A stretch of DNA of 7,730 nucleotides from Methanomassiliicoccaceae archaeon. Its GTDB lineage: Archaea; Thermoplasmatota; Thermoplasmata; Methanomassiliicoccales; Methanomethylophilaceae. The notes under the pieces were generated by a model. The model was not told the origin of the DNA. It did not search any database and saw only the letters and a program-made list of their open reading frames with translations. Positions 1-5,798 of the stretch are shown one piece after another (the stretch's first letter is position 1; the number at the start of each line of letters is the position of its first letter). Location of the stretch: positions 1 to 7,730 of the forward strand of contig WQZJ01000055.1 in the NCBI GenBank assembly GCA_009780795.1, given 5' to 3'. The translations under genes and the position numbers were made by a program.

Positions 1-1
1 C

Positions 2-370
2 ATGCCCGCCGAAGACTTCTGCCGTAATGATCATGCGGATGTCATTATGGCATCTGGATTATTGCACTATCTGGATTCTGATCAATACGACCGGATCGCG
101 GTGAACATATCAAGGACCGTCAAACGCGGAGGGACTCTGTTGCTTTACGAGTCAGTCAGCATACTGGAGGACGAATATTTCATAGATAAGTTCTCGGATG
201 AGCTGAATGCGGATTATACATCTCTGTATCGGACACCGCACCAACTCGTAAAGACGTTCAGTGAGCATGGTTTTGAGATAGAGGAGTACGCTCCGTTCTT
301 CGCCGAGGGCAATGCTCTGAACAGGCGTCTTGAGACGCGGCTTTATTACTTCATATTTAGGCGGAAGTAA
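2..370 (+). CDS. Class I SAM-dependent methyltransferase, C-terminal part (5' end outside window)
   Basis: The 122 readable residues look like the second half of a Rossmann-fold methyltransferase. The acidic strand DVIMASGLLHYLD (about residues 13-25) matches the motif IV region, GGTLLLYES (43-51) fits the strand after it, and a C-terminal strand pair ends in LYYFIFRRK. The glycine-rich SAM-binding motif I is absent, so the gene almost certainly starts left of the window. The ATG at bases 2-4 is probably an internal methionine, and no ribosome binding site can be seen. It ends with TAA. The substrate is not evident. The LHYLD region and the YRTPHQLVKTFSEHGFEIEE segment resemble small-molecule N-, O- or C-methyltransferases rather than rRNA enzymes, but this is a weak inference. 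It converges with the ribosomal operon. Confidence 0.8.
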   Translation: MPAEDFCRNDHADVIMASGLLHYLDSDQYDRIAVNISRTVKRGGTLLLYESVSILEDEYFIDKFSDELNADYTSLYRTPHQLVKTFSEHGFEIEEYAPFFAEGNALNRRLETRLYYFIFRRK

Positions 371-439
371 GACAAAGTGTTTCGCAAAGCTGTCATAAAC
401 AAACAGTGCATCTACAAATTTTACATCTGACTTTATTAT

Positions 440-492
440 AGTGAAAGAAGTGAGTGTAAAAGGTTTTGTACTTCAGCGATCGCGTAACGATC
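440..492 (-). terminator. Possible terminator of the ribosomal operon
   Basis: On the minus strand a short perfect hairpin (GATCG / CGATC, 5-nt loop, bases 478-492) overlaps the P1 stop codon. It is followed by a pyrimidine- and T-rich tract (bases about 440-470, containing CCTTTT and CTTCTTTC). Archaeal termination mostly depends on T-rich tracts on the non-template strand, so the tract is the more meaningful part and the hairpin may be incidental. The rest of the 120-bp gap between the convergent genes shows no other feature. Confidence 0.35.
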
Positions 493-802
493 AGCCGAAC
501 AGGGCGCTGAGACCAGCGGCAGCCTCTTCCTCGCTGACTGCTTCCTCTTTGGGGTCCTCTTCCACCGGGGCTGCTGCCGCGGTGGCTGCCGCCGCCGGAG
601 CCGAAGCTGCGGGTGCGGCCGCCATAACGGAGGCGCTTGCGATAGCCTCCTTTATGTCGACTCCCTCGAGTGAAGCGATCAGGGATTTGATCTTGGCTGC
701 GTCAGCGTCCACACCTGCGGCTTTGAGGATGCCTGCGACGGCTGCCTCGGTTATGTCCTTGCCTGCAGAGTAGAGCACCATTGCGCTGTAGATATACTCC
801 AT
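491..802 (-). CDS. rpl12: Ribosomal stalk protein P1 (archaeal L12)
   Basis: This 103-residue acidic protein is the archaeal P1/L12 stalk protein. As dimers it binds the C-terminal helices of L10 and recruits translation factors (aEF1A, aEF2, aIF5B) to the large subunit. The N-terminal dimerisation domain starts MEYIYSAMVLYSAGKDITE and runs to about residue 60 (IASLEGVDIKEAIA). A flexible Ala/Pro-rich hinge covers about 62-82. An acidic segment is followed by the conserved factor-binding tail AAAGLSALFG. The length is typical of the family. The ATG is preceded by GGAGGT with 6 nt spacing (bases 809-814), and L10 ends 17 nt upstream, so it is the last gene of the L1-L10-P1 operon. The tail is nearly identical to that of L10, as expected. 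Confidence 0.97.
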   Translation of the reverse strand: MEYIYSAMVLYSAGKDITEAAVAGILKAAGVDADAAKIKSLIASLEGVDIKEAIASASVMAAAPAASAPAAAATAAAAPVEEDPKEEAVSEEEAAAGLSALFG

Positions 803-819
803 ATTTCTACCTCCTTTGT

Positions 820-1821
820 TTATCCGAATAATGCGCTCAGGCCAGCTGCGGCTTCTTCCTCGCTGACCTGTTCATCTTTCTCATCGATCTCCTCTTCCTT
901 CTTTTCAGGGGCTGCGGCCGCTGCCACCGGACGTGCCGCCGCTGCGCTTAATCTAGCTACAACGCGCTCGTCCGTTGAACCGGTCGCCGCCGCGATGGCG
1001 AGCATATGTGAATCCGCCTTCGCAATGAGCATCTCGATATTCTCTCTGGTTGGTATCGCGGCCGATATACTGAGTCCAAGGGACTCCCTGAACGCCTTTA
1101 CGATGAGCGGAACGATCGTCTCCTTTGTGGGGAACGCGATCGCAACACCTAACGCGCGTGCGTTGAATGCGGCCGTAGCGAACAGATTCAGATAGTAACC
1201 TTCCGGAATGTTCAGAACGTCCCTTCCGTAGATCGTGCCGTCCTCGAAGGCGGACCTGAGGTCCAAACCAACGATCATCGGCAATATCTCAAGTTTAGGG
1301 AGCATCGCTGCCACCGGCGCCGGGATGGGCTCGCCCATCTTGACCAGTGTCGTATCCTTCCTGATTGCTATCTTCCCGCCCTCTATGGCGGCGGGTAAGC
1401 CTATTTTCTGAAGATCCCCTATTATCGGACCCGGCCCGAACGGTGTCGGTCCCTTGCGGACGATTATGTCCATGGGCGCGAGTTCGCCGGCCTTTGCGGG
1501 CGCAGCGGTCTTCGTAGCCTCGAGCTGTCTGAACAGCTTGAACGGATTGACGTCCGTTGCCACCATCGCGCACTGTCCGTGGACCGCATCCTTCAGTCCC
1601 TCAAGTCCCGGCTTTTGTTTAGCAGCCTCCTCAAGCGCCAGAAGAAGCAAGTTGTTCTTCGTCATCTTGAGTATCGCATGCTCCCTCATGCCGGCCCTCA
1701 TGGACTGTATCTGCTGACCTGGTATACCGTGAACGTCGACTATAGCGACGATCGGGTTATCGGTCATGTCCTTGGCCAATTCCTTTACGAGATCTTTCTT
1801 CCAAGCTGCCACGTGTGCCAT
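820..1821 (-). CDS. rpl10: Large-subunit ribosomal protein L10 (archaeal P0)
   Basis: L10/P0 anchors the ribosomal stalk: its N-terminal domain binds 23S rRNA and its C-terminal helices carry P1 dimers. I chose the ATG at 1821, giving 333 residues that begin MAHVAAWKKDLVKEL. It is preceded by GGAGGG with 5 nt spacing and matches the usual L10 start. A longer frame to 1872 adds 17 basic residues that overlap the L1 gene and is unlikely. Visible family features are AWKK near the start, GIPGQQIQSMR (about 32-42), KNNLLLLAL (about 55-63), and the insertion-domain segment GPGPIIGDLQKIGLPAAIEG. A helical spine follows, then an Ala-rich hinge, an acidic EKKEEEIDEKDE stretch and the tail AAAGLSALFG shared with P1. 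It lies 10 nt after L1, and its ribosome binding site overlaps the L1 stop codon, which suggests translational coupling. Confidence 0.97.
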   Translation of the reverse strand: MAHVAAWKKDLVKELAKDMTDNPIVAIVDVHGIPGQQIQSMRAGMREHAILKMTKNNLLLLALEEAAKQKPGLEGLKDAVHGQCAMVATDVNPFKLFRQLEATKTAAPAKAGELAPMDIIVRKGPTPFGPGPIIGDLQKIGLPAAIEGGKIAIRKDTTLVKMGEPIPAPVAAMLPKLEILPMIVGLDLRSAFEDGTIYGRDVLNIPEGYYLNLFATAAFNARALGVAIAFPTKETIVPLIVKAFRESLGLSISAAIPTRENIEMLIAKADSHMLAIAAATGSTDERVVARLSAAAARPVAAAAAPEKKEEEIDEKDEQVSEEEAAAGLSALFG

Positions 1822-1831
1822 ATCATCCCTC

Positions 1832-2470
1832 CTACGATATCCTCTCGGACGGACCCATGGTCGTCTTGACATACGATGAAGCGATGTTCATCTTACCCTT
1901 CTCCAGACGCGTCTCCACACGTTTCATGATAGCATCGATGTTCTCCGCTATCTTCTCGGGATCCATGTCCGCCGTACCTACGCGTACGTGGAAGGTCATC
2001 TTGTCCTTCGTTCTGATGGACACGGTCCTGCGGAGGTTGTCGACCATTCCCGCGGGATCTGCTCCCGGCGGGATCGGTTTCGGCATCTTACCGCGCGGAC
2101 CGAGAACGGTACCCAATCTTTTACCGACGACGGCCATCAGAGGCGCCTCGGCGATAAAGTAGTCGGTACTGTTCGCGATCTTCTTCGCGTCCTTCTTGTT
2201 GTCCGCGATCGTACCCAATTCGTCGGGTGTGATCACGAGATCTGCGACAGCTTTGGCTTTTAAGGCAAGTTCGCCACCGCCAATCACACAGACGCGTACC
2301 GCCTTCCCTCTGCCGTTGGGCAGGATGATGTCATCCTGTATACGGTTTTTAGGTATGGTAAGGTCAACGTCCTTGAGATTGACGGCCAACTCAACCGTTT
2401 CAGTAAATTTGCGCTTCTTTGCACTCTCGAGTGCCTTCTGCACAGCCGTTACGGTCGATTTTTCTGCCAA
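1832..2470 (-). CDS. rpl1: Large-subunit ribosomal protein L1
   Basis: This 212-residue protein is ribosomal protein L1, which binds 23S rRNA at the mobile L1 stalk near the E site. In methanogenic archaea L1 is also known to repress translation of its own operon by binding the mRNA. Characteristic stretches are RKFTETVELAVNLKDVDL (about 20-37), the segment with ILPNGRGK (48-55), and GKRLGTVLGPRGKMPKP, the family's hallmark. The predicted start codon is TTG (2468-2470), with GAGGAGGA 6 nt upstream. No ATG fits the conserved N-terminus, so a TTG start is the best reading. The stop is TAG, with an in-frame TGA two codons later. L1 is the first gene of the operon. L11, which precedes L1 in many prokaryotes, is absent here, as in Methanococcus. 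Confidence 0.97.
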   Translation of the reverse strand: MAEKSTVTAVQKALESAKKRKFTETVELAVNLKDVDLTIPKNRIQDDIILPNGRGKAVRVCVIGGGELALKAKAVADLVITPDELGTIADNKKDAKKIANSTDYFIAEAPLMAVVGKRLGTVLGPRGKMPKPIPPGADPAGMVDNLRRTVSIRTKDKMTFHVRVGTADMDPEKIAENIDAIMKRVETRLEKGKMNIASSYVKTTMGPSERIS

Positions 2471-2477
2471 TACAATT

Positions 2478-2484
2478 CCTCCTC
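2478..2484 (-). promoter_or_regulatory. Ribosome binding site deciding the TTG start of L1
   Basis: The mRNA reads GAGGAGG followed by about 6 nt and then TTG. The purine tract is complementary to the 3' end of archaeal 16S rRNA and supports the unusual TTG start. It abuts the 3' arm of a predicted leader hairpin (2485-2515), so a protein bound there would be well placed to block ribosome entry. Confidence 0.7.
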
Positions 2485-2515
2485 GTAGTACATGCGAGCC
2501 GTTGAGCTCTCCTAC
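2485..2515 (-). promoter_or_regulatory. Possible L1 autoregulatory hairpin in the operon leader
   Basis: In the mRNA, GUAG (2515-2512) can pair with CUAC (2488-2485) and GAGC (2509-2506) with GCUC (2499-2496). The two short helices are separated by an asymmetric internal loop (GA on one side, GCAUGUA on the other). L1-binding sites on 23S rRNA and on archaeal and bacterial mRNAs are known to have two short helices joined by an asymmetric loop, so the topology fits. The helices are only 4 bp each and I did not match specific contact bases, so this is a candidate only. Confidence 0.35.
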
Positions 2516-2540
2516 AAGCAGTCTCCTTTAATATAGCACT

Positions 2541-2550
2541 TATATTTAAA
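2541..2550 (-). promoter_or_regulatory. TATA box of the L1-L10-P1 operon
   Basis: The minus strand reads TTTAAATATA, a near-ideal archaeal box A, with TTAG just upstream as part of a possible BRE. Initiation about 25 nt downstream would fall near base 2520 and give a leader of about 50 nt that holds the hairpin and ribosome binding site. The adjoining gap (2551-2642) to the methyltransferase stop shows no gene. Confidence 0.65.
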
Positions 2551-2642
2551 CTAAGGGGCAGAAAATCCGAAGAGAATAAAGAATATCCGCCGTTTCGGGA
2601 TTCGATGAAAACAATATCCTCGTCGGTGTCCGACCCGTATTC

Positions 2643-3287
2643 TCACTCCTTTTCCGCCACCATAGCATAAAAGTGTGTATTGTTCCATCTGTTGTACTCC
2701 GGAGGGTAGATATCAACAATCTCGATGACGTTGAGACCGACCGATTCGAGCATCTCTCTTTCCAGTTCGATGGTCCGGTACTGTGCGAAATACGGTCTGT
2801 CCAATTCCTTCGAATAATTCTGGATGGTGACGGTCTCATTCACACCGAACTGTTGTTTGATGATAATATTCCCCTTAGGCCTCAGGTATTTCACATATCG
2901 GTTGTAGAGTTCCCGTGCCTCCGACTCGTTGAAATATTGGAGCGTTCCGAATGCCGTTATCAAATCGAACATCTCATTCGCTTTCGGTCTATAGTTGAAT
3001 ATATTCTCATTCACGACAGAAACGTTTGGAGTTCTGACTATGAACCGACTGATCTCCTCGAACATTTCGACGCATACGAGGCGTCCGACCTTCTCGTTCA
3101 GTTTGTTCACGACCACTCCTCCTCCCGTTCCGAGGTCCAGTATCTCCGAGTCCGTTGTTGAATATTTTAGAATGAAGCGCGAGTCATAGTCGGAGGTGTC
3201 TTTATTTCCTATCTTTGTGTCGATTTGTTCTAGGTCTGGTTTGGAAAAATGATCCTTCCAAAAGTTTAAACTGTCTTTATGGTCCAT
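2643..3287 (-). CDS. Class I SAM-dependent methyltransferase, substrate unknown
   Basis: This complete 214-residue Rossmann-fold methyltransferase has motif I ILDLGTGGG at about 49-57 (SAM binding). VCVEMF (71-76) supplies the acidic residue that usually contacts the ribose, NENIF (93-97) fits the motif III region, and FDLITAFGTLQYF (107-119) is motif IV. RPKGNIIIKQQFG (136-148) is the following strand, and a final strand pair ends in FYAMVAEKE. The ATG has a purine-rich GAGGGAG ribosome binding site a few bases upstream. The short length and lack of extra domains suggest a small-molecule substrate, but none can be named. It is divergent from the HAD/nucleotidyltransferase pair, so it may methylate an intermediate or product of that locus. 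That is inference from position only. It is independent of the ribosomal operon, which has its own promoter just downstream. Confidence 0.9.
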   Translation of the reverse strand: MDHKDSLNFWKDHFSKPDLEQIDTKIGNKDTSDYDSRFILKYSTTDSEILDLGTGGGVVVNKLNEKVGRLVCVEMFEEISRFIVRTPNVSVVNENIFNYRPKANEMFDLITAFGTLQYFNESEARELYNRYVKYLRPKGNIIIKQQFGVNETVTIQNYSKELDRPYFAQYRTIELEREMLESVGLNVIEIVDIYPPEYNRWNNTHFYAMVAEKE

Positions 3288-3372
3288 GGATCTCCCTCAA
3301 AGTGGATACAGCCGTGATATTCGGATCGTTCCAGTCGTGTACGATGTCCGCTCCGTCAATGCCGCCGAGCAT
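3277..3372 (-). other. Possible 31-codon upstream ORF overlapping the methyltransferase start
   Basis: An ORF begins ATG CTC GGC GGC and encodes MLGGIDGADIVHDWNDPNIT..., ending in IHGP and TAA. The frame is open about 25 codons further upstream without another ATG. It overlaps the methyltransferase ATG by 11 nt in another frame. Codon choice looks gene-like, but there is no convincing ribosome binding site and a TATA-like element overlaps the ATG. It may be a leader peptide, a remnant of a longer gene, or chance. Confidence 0.2.
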
Positions 3373-3380
3373 AAATAAAG
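3369..3380. promoter_or_regulatory. AT-rich TATA-like element between divergent genes
   Basis: The sequence reads CATAAATAAAGG on the plus strand and CTTTATTTATG on the minus strand. In either direction it could act as box A. Minus-strand initiation near 3350 would serve the methyltransferase and plus-strand initiation near 3402 the HAD phosphatase, each with a leader of about 60 nt carrying a good ribosome binding site. A second candidate for the plus-strand gene is CATTAATACG at about 3426-3435. Which one is used cannot be decided by eye. Confidence 0.35.
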
Positions 3381-3465
3381 GCTTCGTCACGGGTCTCAAA
3401 CGAACAGGAACACAAAACTGGCAAACATTAATACGCCCGGCTCCCGTTAACGGAGGTCAAGACCG

Positions 3466-4065
3466 ATGACCAAGTTCATATTCGACCTGGACGGGACGAT
3501 CACCCGCAGCGAGACATTGCCACTGATAGCGAGTCGTTTCAACATACGGGATGAAATAGCCGTTATGACCAGAGAGACGATCAACGGCAACATACCTTTC
3601 GTCGAGAGTTTCATAAAGCGCGTCCACATTCTCGGTAACCTTCCCGTAGATGAGATATCCTACTTGTTAGCGGAGGCGAACTTGTATCCAAGGGTCATTG
3701 ATTTCATTGAAAAGAACAAGGAGGATTGTGTTATTGCGACCGGTAACCTGATGTGCTGGGTCGACAAACTGTTAAACAGGATCGGCTGCAGATGCCACGC
3801 CTCAGAATGTACTGTAGAGGACAACAAGGTCAAAAAGCTGACACACATCCTGCAGAAGGAGAACATCGTGCGGGAATACAGGAACACAGGAGAGAAGGTC
3901 GTCTTTATCGGAGAGGGGAACAATGATTCGGAGGCCATGAGGTTGGCTGACGTATCCATTGCATCGGGTCTGACCCATTATCCGGCGAAAAGCGTCCTGA
4001 GCGTTGCGGACTATCTGATATTCGATGAGGGAGCGTTATGCCGCCAGCTAGATCGGTTGTTCTGA
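3466..4065 (+). CDS. HAD-superfamily phosphatase, phosphoserine phosphatase-like
   Basis: This soluble 199-residue HAD hydrolase begins FIFDLDGTITRSET, where D7 is the expected nucleophile and D9 the general acid/base. The next segment (DEIAVMTRETINGNIPFVESFIKR read in two parts, about 29-52) closely resembles the cap region of SerB-type (subclass I) phosphatases. Motif II appears as ATGN (91-94), and the Mg-binding motif IV as GEGNND (149-154), with Glu in place of the usual first Asp. The start has GGAGGT with 8 nt spacing. It overlaps the downstream nucleotidyltransferase by 28 nt, so the two are surely co-expressed. By context it may act on a phosphorylated head-group or solute precursor or product rather than on phosphoserine. 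A true SerB cannot be excluded, because the substrate is not visible in the sequence. Confidence 0.88.
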   Translation: MTKFIFDLDGTITRSETLPLIASRFNIRDEIAVMTRETINGNIPFVESFIKRVHILGNLPVDEISYLLAEANLYPRVIDFIEKNKEDCVIATGNLMCWVDKLLNRIGCRCHASECTVEDNKVKKLTHILQKENIVREYRNTGEKVVFIGEGNNDSEAMRLADVSIASGLTHYPAKSVLSVADYLIFDEGALCRQLDRLF

Positions 4066-4676
4066 GTTGCGCTGGAACGGGCTCAAGGCTCGGACTGGCG
4101 CAGACCAAGGTCCTGATAGAGATAGACGGCAAGTCCCTCATGGCATGGCAGCTTGAATTGCTGAAGGACGTGGAGGATCTGCGCATAGTCGTCGGTTATC
4201 AGGCGGATGCGGTGGTCAAGGAAGTTCTCAACTACAGGAAGGACGTGACATTCGTCTATAATCACAATTACTTCAACACGAAGACCGGGACAAGTTTCTA
4301 CCTTGGGGCGAAGGACGGTAACGACTATGCCATAGGTTGGGATGGGGACCTCATAGTGCATCCGGACGACATCGACAAATGTCTGAACAGTAAAGGGGAG
4401 TACATAGTCTACAGCGACAGGATGTCCGACGAGGCGGTCTTCGTAAGGACGGACGAGAACGGCGATGTGCTGTCATTCTCCAGAGAGGACGGCGATTATG
4501 AATGGACGGGACCGGTCTGCATAAAGAAGGACAAGTTGAAATACACATCCGGGAACGTCTTCAACATGCTCGAAGGTCACCTGCCGATGAAAGGGGTCAA
4601 AGTGCGGGCGCAGGACATAGACACGTATGACGATTACCAAAAAGCAGTGGAATTCATAAGAAGCTGGAAAAAATGA
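4038..4676 (+). CDS. MobA/LicC-like nucleotidyltransferase (NTP transferase fold)
   Basis: This 212-residue enzyme probably transfers a nucleotidyl group from an NTP to a phosphorylated alcohol or sugar, giving a CDP-, UDP- or similar activated product. The glycine-rich signature is VVLSCAGTGSRLG (7-19), followed by TKVLIEIDGKSL (23-34), where the usual Pro before the Lys is Thr. YAIGWDGDLIVH (97-108) supplies the metal-binding DxD-type acids, and DIDTYDDY (193-200) resembles the late acidic motif of GlmU and LicC relatives. The ATG lies inside the HAD gene with AGGGAG just upstream. With two CDP-alcohol phosphotransferases downstream, a cytidylyltransferase role (CTP plus phospho-alcohol) is the best inference. 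A sugar-1-phosphate or molybdopterin role is less likely. The length is somewhat shorter than LicC-type enzymes, but the fold looks complete. Confidence 0.85.
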   Translation: MPPARSVVLSCAGTGSRLGLAQTKVLIEIDGKSLMAWQLELLKDVEDLRIVVGYQADAVVKEVLNYRKDVTFVYNHNYFNTKTGTSFYLGAKDGNDYAIGWDGDLIVHPDDIDKCLNSKGEYIVYSDRMSDEAVFVRTDENGDVLSFSREDGDYEWTGPVCIKKDKLKYTSGNVFNMLEGHLPMKGVKVRAQDIDTYDDYQKAVEFIRSWKK

Positions 4677-4854
4677 GGTCGTCTGCGACATTAACTTATC
4701 GACGCCCCACATTTGAGAGACATTCGACGCAGTTCGGTCGTCTGAGAACATCCAAAAGAGAAGTACTGGATATTATCGATTTTATCTGACGGTATGAATA
4801 GAGGCGACACGGCAGAAGGGGACGATATGCCGATATGTTAATGAAACGGCACTG

Positions 4855-4866
4855 CCTAAAAGTAGT
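4855..4866 (+). promoter_or_regulatory. Weak TATA-like box before the first CDP-alcohol phosphotransferase
   Basis: CCTAAAAGTAGT lies about 28 nt upstream of the ATG at 4890, the distance expected for a nearly leaderless archaeal transcript. No ribosome binding site of GGAGG type precedes that ATG, which agrees with leaderless translation. The box is a poor match to consensus. The rest of the 213-bp gap (4677-4889) has no gene I can support. It holds only a 9-bp direct repeat GGTCGTCTG (4677-4685 and 4736-4744) and another AT-rich patch at about 4770-4787. Confidence 0.3.
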
Positions 4867-4889
4867 AATACACGCGACCCGATGAGACG

Positions 4890-5687
4890 ATGATGGATTC
4901 GGAGAGGAAGCAGAGGATCCGCGAGATGAGAGTGATATGTGCGCCGAACGAGGCGGAATATCGAACGCCTGTGATTCAACGCCTTTACATTGTGATTGGA
5001 TTCTCTTTCACGCGTCTACTCGTTAAAACAAGGATAACTCCCAACCAGATAACAGGAATCTGGGGAACAATGATGGTGCTACTCTCTCTTCTATACCTGT
5101 TCGACCGCCCGCTACTGTATGTGATAGGGGCAGTGGGATGGATATTTGCATATTCTCTGGACGGAACCGACGGACACGTCGCCAGGTACAAGAAGATGTG
5201 CTCAAAGCGCGGTGTCTTTTTGGATCTGGTCAACCACTATGTGACATGGCCGCTCCTGTTCTTCTGTGTGGGTATGGGCCAATTCATGATGAGTGGAGAG
5301 ATCTGCGATATCGTGTTCGGAACGGTGGCGGGAGTCTCCGTTCTGCTATTGATGGTCATACAGTACGTCTACAATGTTATCAATCCCGGTGTCTACAAAA
5401 AAGGCGAGAGTGACCTGGAAATAGACAGAAATCTTTTCAAGAGTGACAGGACGCGTAAAGCGATAGAGAACATCAATCCGCTTCTGTTCCCGAATATCCC
5501 GTTAATGCTCCTCATCGCATCGACACTTGATCTGATGGTATCTGAATTGGCACTTCCCGGTCTCATATTCGGTGACCAGTTGCTGTGGATGACGAGTTTC
5601 CTGTCGATATTCATCTTTATCTATGCAGTAGGGTACGTTCTATCGTCCGCCATGAAGATTACAATATTGTACAGAAGCCTTCAGTGA
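4890..5687 (+). CDS. CDP-alcohol phosphotransferase family membrane enzyme, paralog 1
   Basis: This 265-residue integral membrane enzyme belongs to the CDP-alcohol phosphatidyltransferase family. Such enzymes move a phospho-alcohol group from a CDP-alcohol to a second alcohol (phospholipid head-group attachment, or di-myo-inositol phosphate-type solutes). RITPNQIT (48-55) is the usual N-terminal motif. The signature then runs DGTDGHVAR (91-99), G108, D112, H116. The normal pattern is DxxDGxxARx8GxxxDxxxD, so the fourth Asp is His here. Hydrophobic segments lie at about 57-90 (probably two helices), 117-133, 141-163, 200-218 and 231-256. The polar stretch 168-195 is probably a cytosolic loop. 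ATG codons at 4890 and 4893 are both possible starts, and there is no clear ribosome binding site. It is followed closely by a paralog and preceded by the nucleotidyltransferase that may supply its CDP-substrate. Confidence 0.92.
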   Translation: MMDSERKQRIREMRVICAPNEAEYRTPVIQRLYIVIGFSFTRLLVKTRITPNQITGIWGTMMVLLSLLYLFDRPLLYVIGAVGWIFAYSLDGTDGHVARYKKMCSKRGVFLDLVNHYVTWPLLFFCVGMGQFMMSGEICDIVFGTVAGVSVLLLMVIQYVYNVINPGVYKKGESDLEIDRNLFKSDRTRKAIENINPLLFPNIPLMLLIASTLDLMVSELALPGLIFGDQLLWMTSFLSIFIFIYAVGYVLSSAMKITILYRSLQ

Positions 5688-5692
5688 GCAAA

Positions 5693-5731
5693 GCCGAGAA
5701 ACACTCGACAGCACTGAGATAATACTCGGCC
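5693..5731. repeat. Short inverted repeat after paralog 1
   Basis: GCCGAG (5693-5698) and CTCGGC (5726-5731) can form a 6-bp stem around a 27-nt loop, just after the stop codon of the first CDP-alcohol phosphotransferase. It may mark the transcript end or be chance. No T-rich tract follows, so it is not a convincing archaeal terminator. Confidence 0.2.
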
Positions 5732-5768
5732 CCGGGACTGGCGCCCGTCACGATCCATTTTGAGAGCG

Positions 5769-5778
5769 ATTAAATATG
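5769..5778 (+). promoter_or_regulatory. TATA box of CDP-alcohol phosphotransferase paralog 2
   Basis: ATTAAATATG preceded by GAGAGCG (a plausible BRE) lies about 25 nt before the ATG at 5799. This suggests the second paralog has its own promoter and a very short leader or none. A GGAG also lies 5 nt before the ATG, so a slightly longer transcript could use a ribosome binding site. Its position supports 5799 over the TTG at 5760, which would lie upstream of the box. Confidence 0.5.
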
Positions 5779-5798
5779 TACAGCGCCATCGGAGAACA

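Noticed and set aside
575..640. GC-rich repetitive tract as a possible DNA repeat
   Set aside because: It encodes the Ala-rich flexible hinge of P1, which is normally low in complexity.
441..773. Plus-strand Ala/Ser-rich ORF opposite P1
   Set aside because: It is the antisense of the Ala-rich P1 hinge; its composition follows from the GC-rich P1 codons and the P1 frame is unmistakable.
1822..1872. Longer L10 start adding 17 residues
   Set aside because: The extension overlaps the L1 gene, is unlike any L10 N-terminus, and the ATG at 1821 has a strong ribosome binding site.
2546..2645. Read-through of the methyltransferase TGA into an open downstream frame
   Set aside because: The protein already ends where such methyltransferases end, the downstream frame runs into the operon promoter, and no recoding signal is visible.
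5760..5798. TTG start for the second CDP-alcohol phosphotransferase
   Set aside because: It would sit before the TATA box; the ATG at 5799 aligns with the paralog's start.
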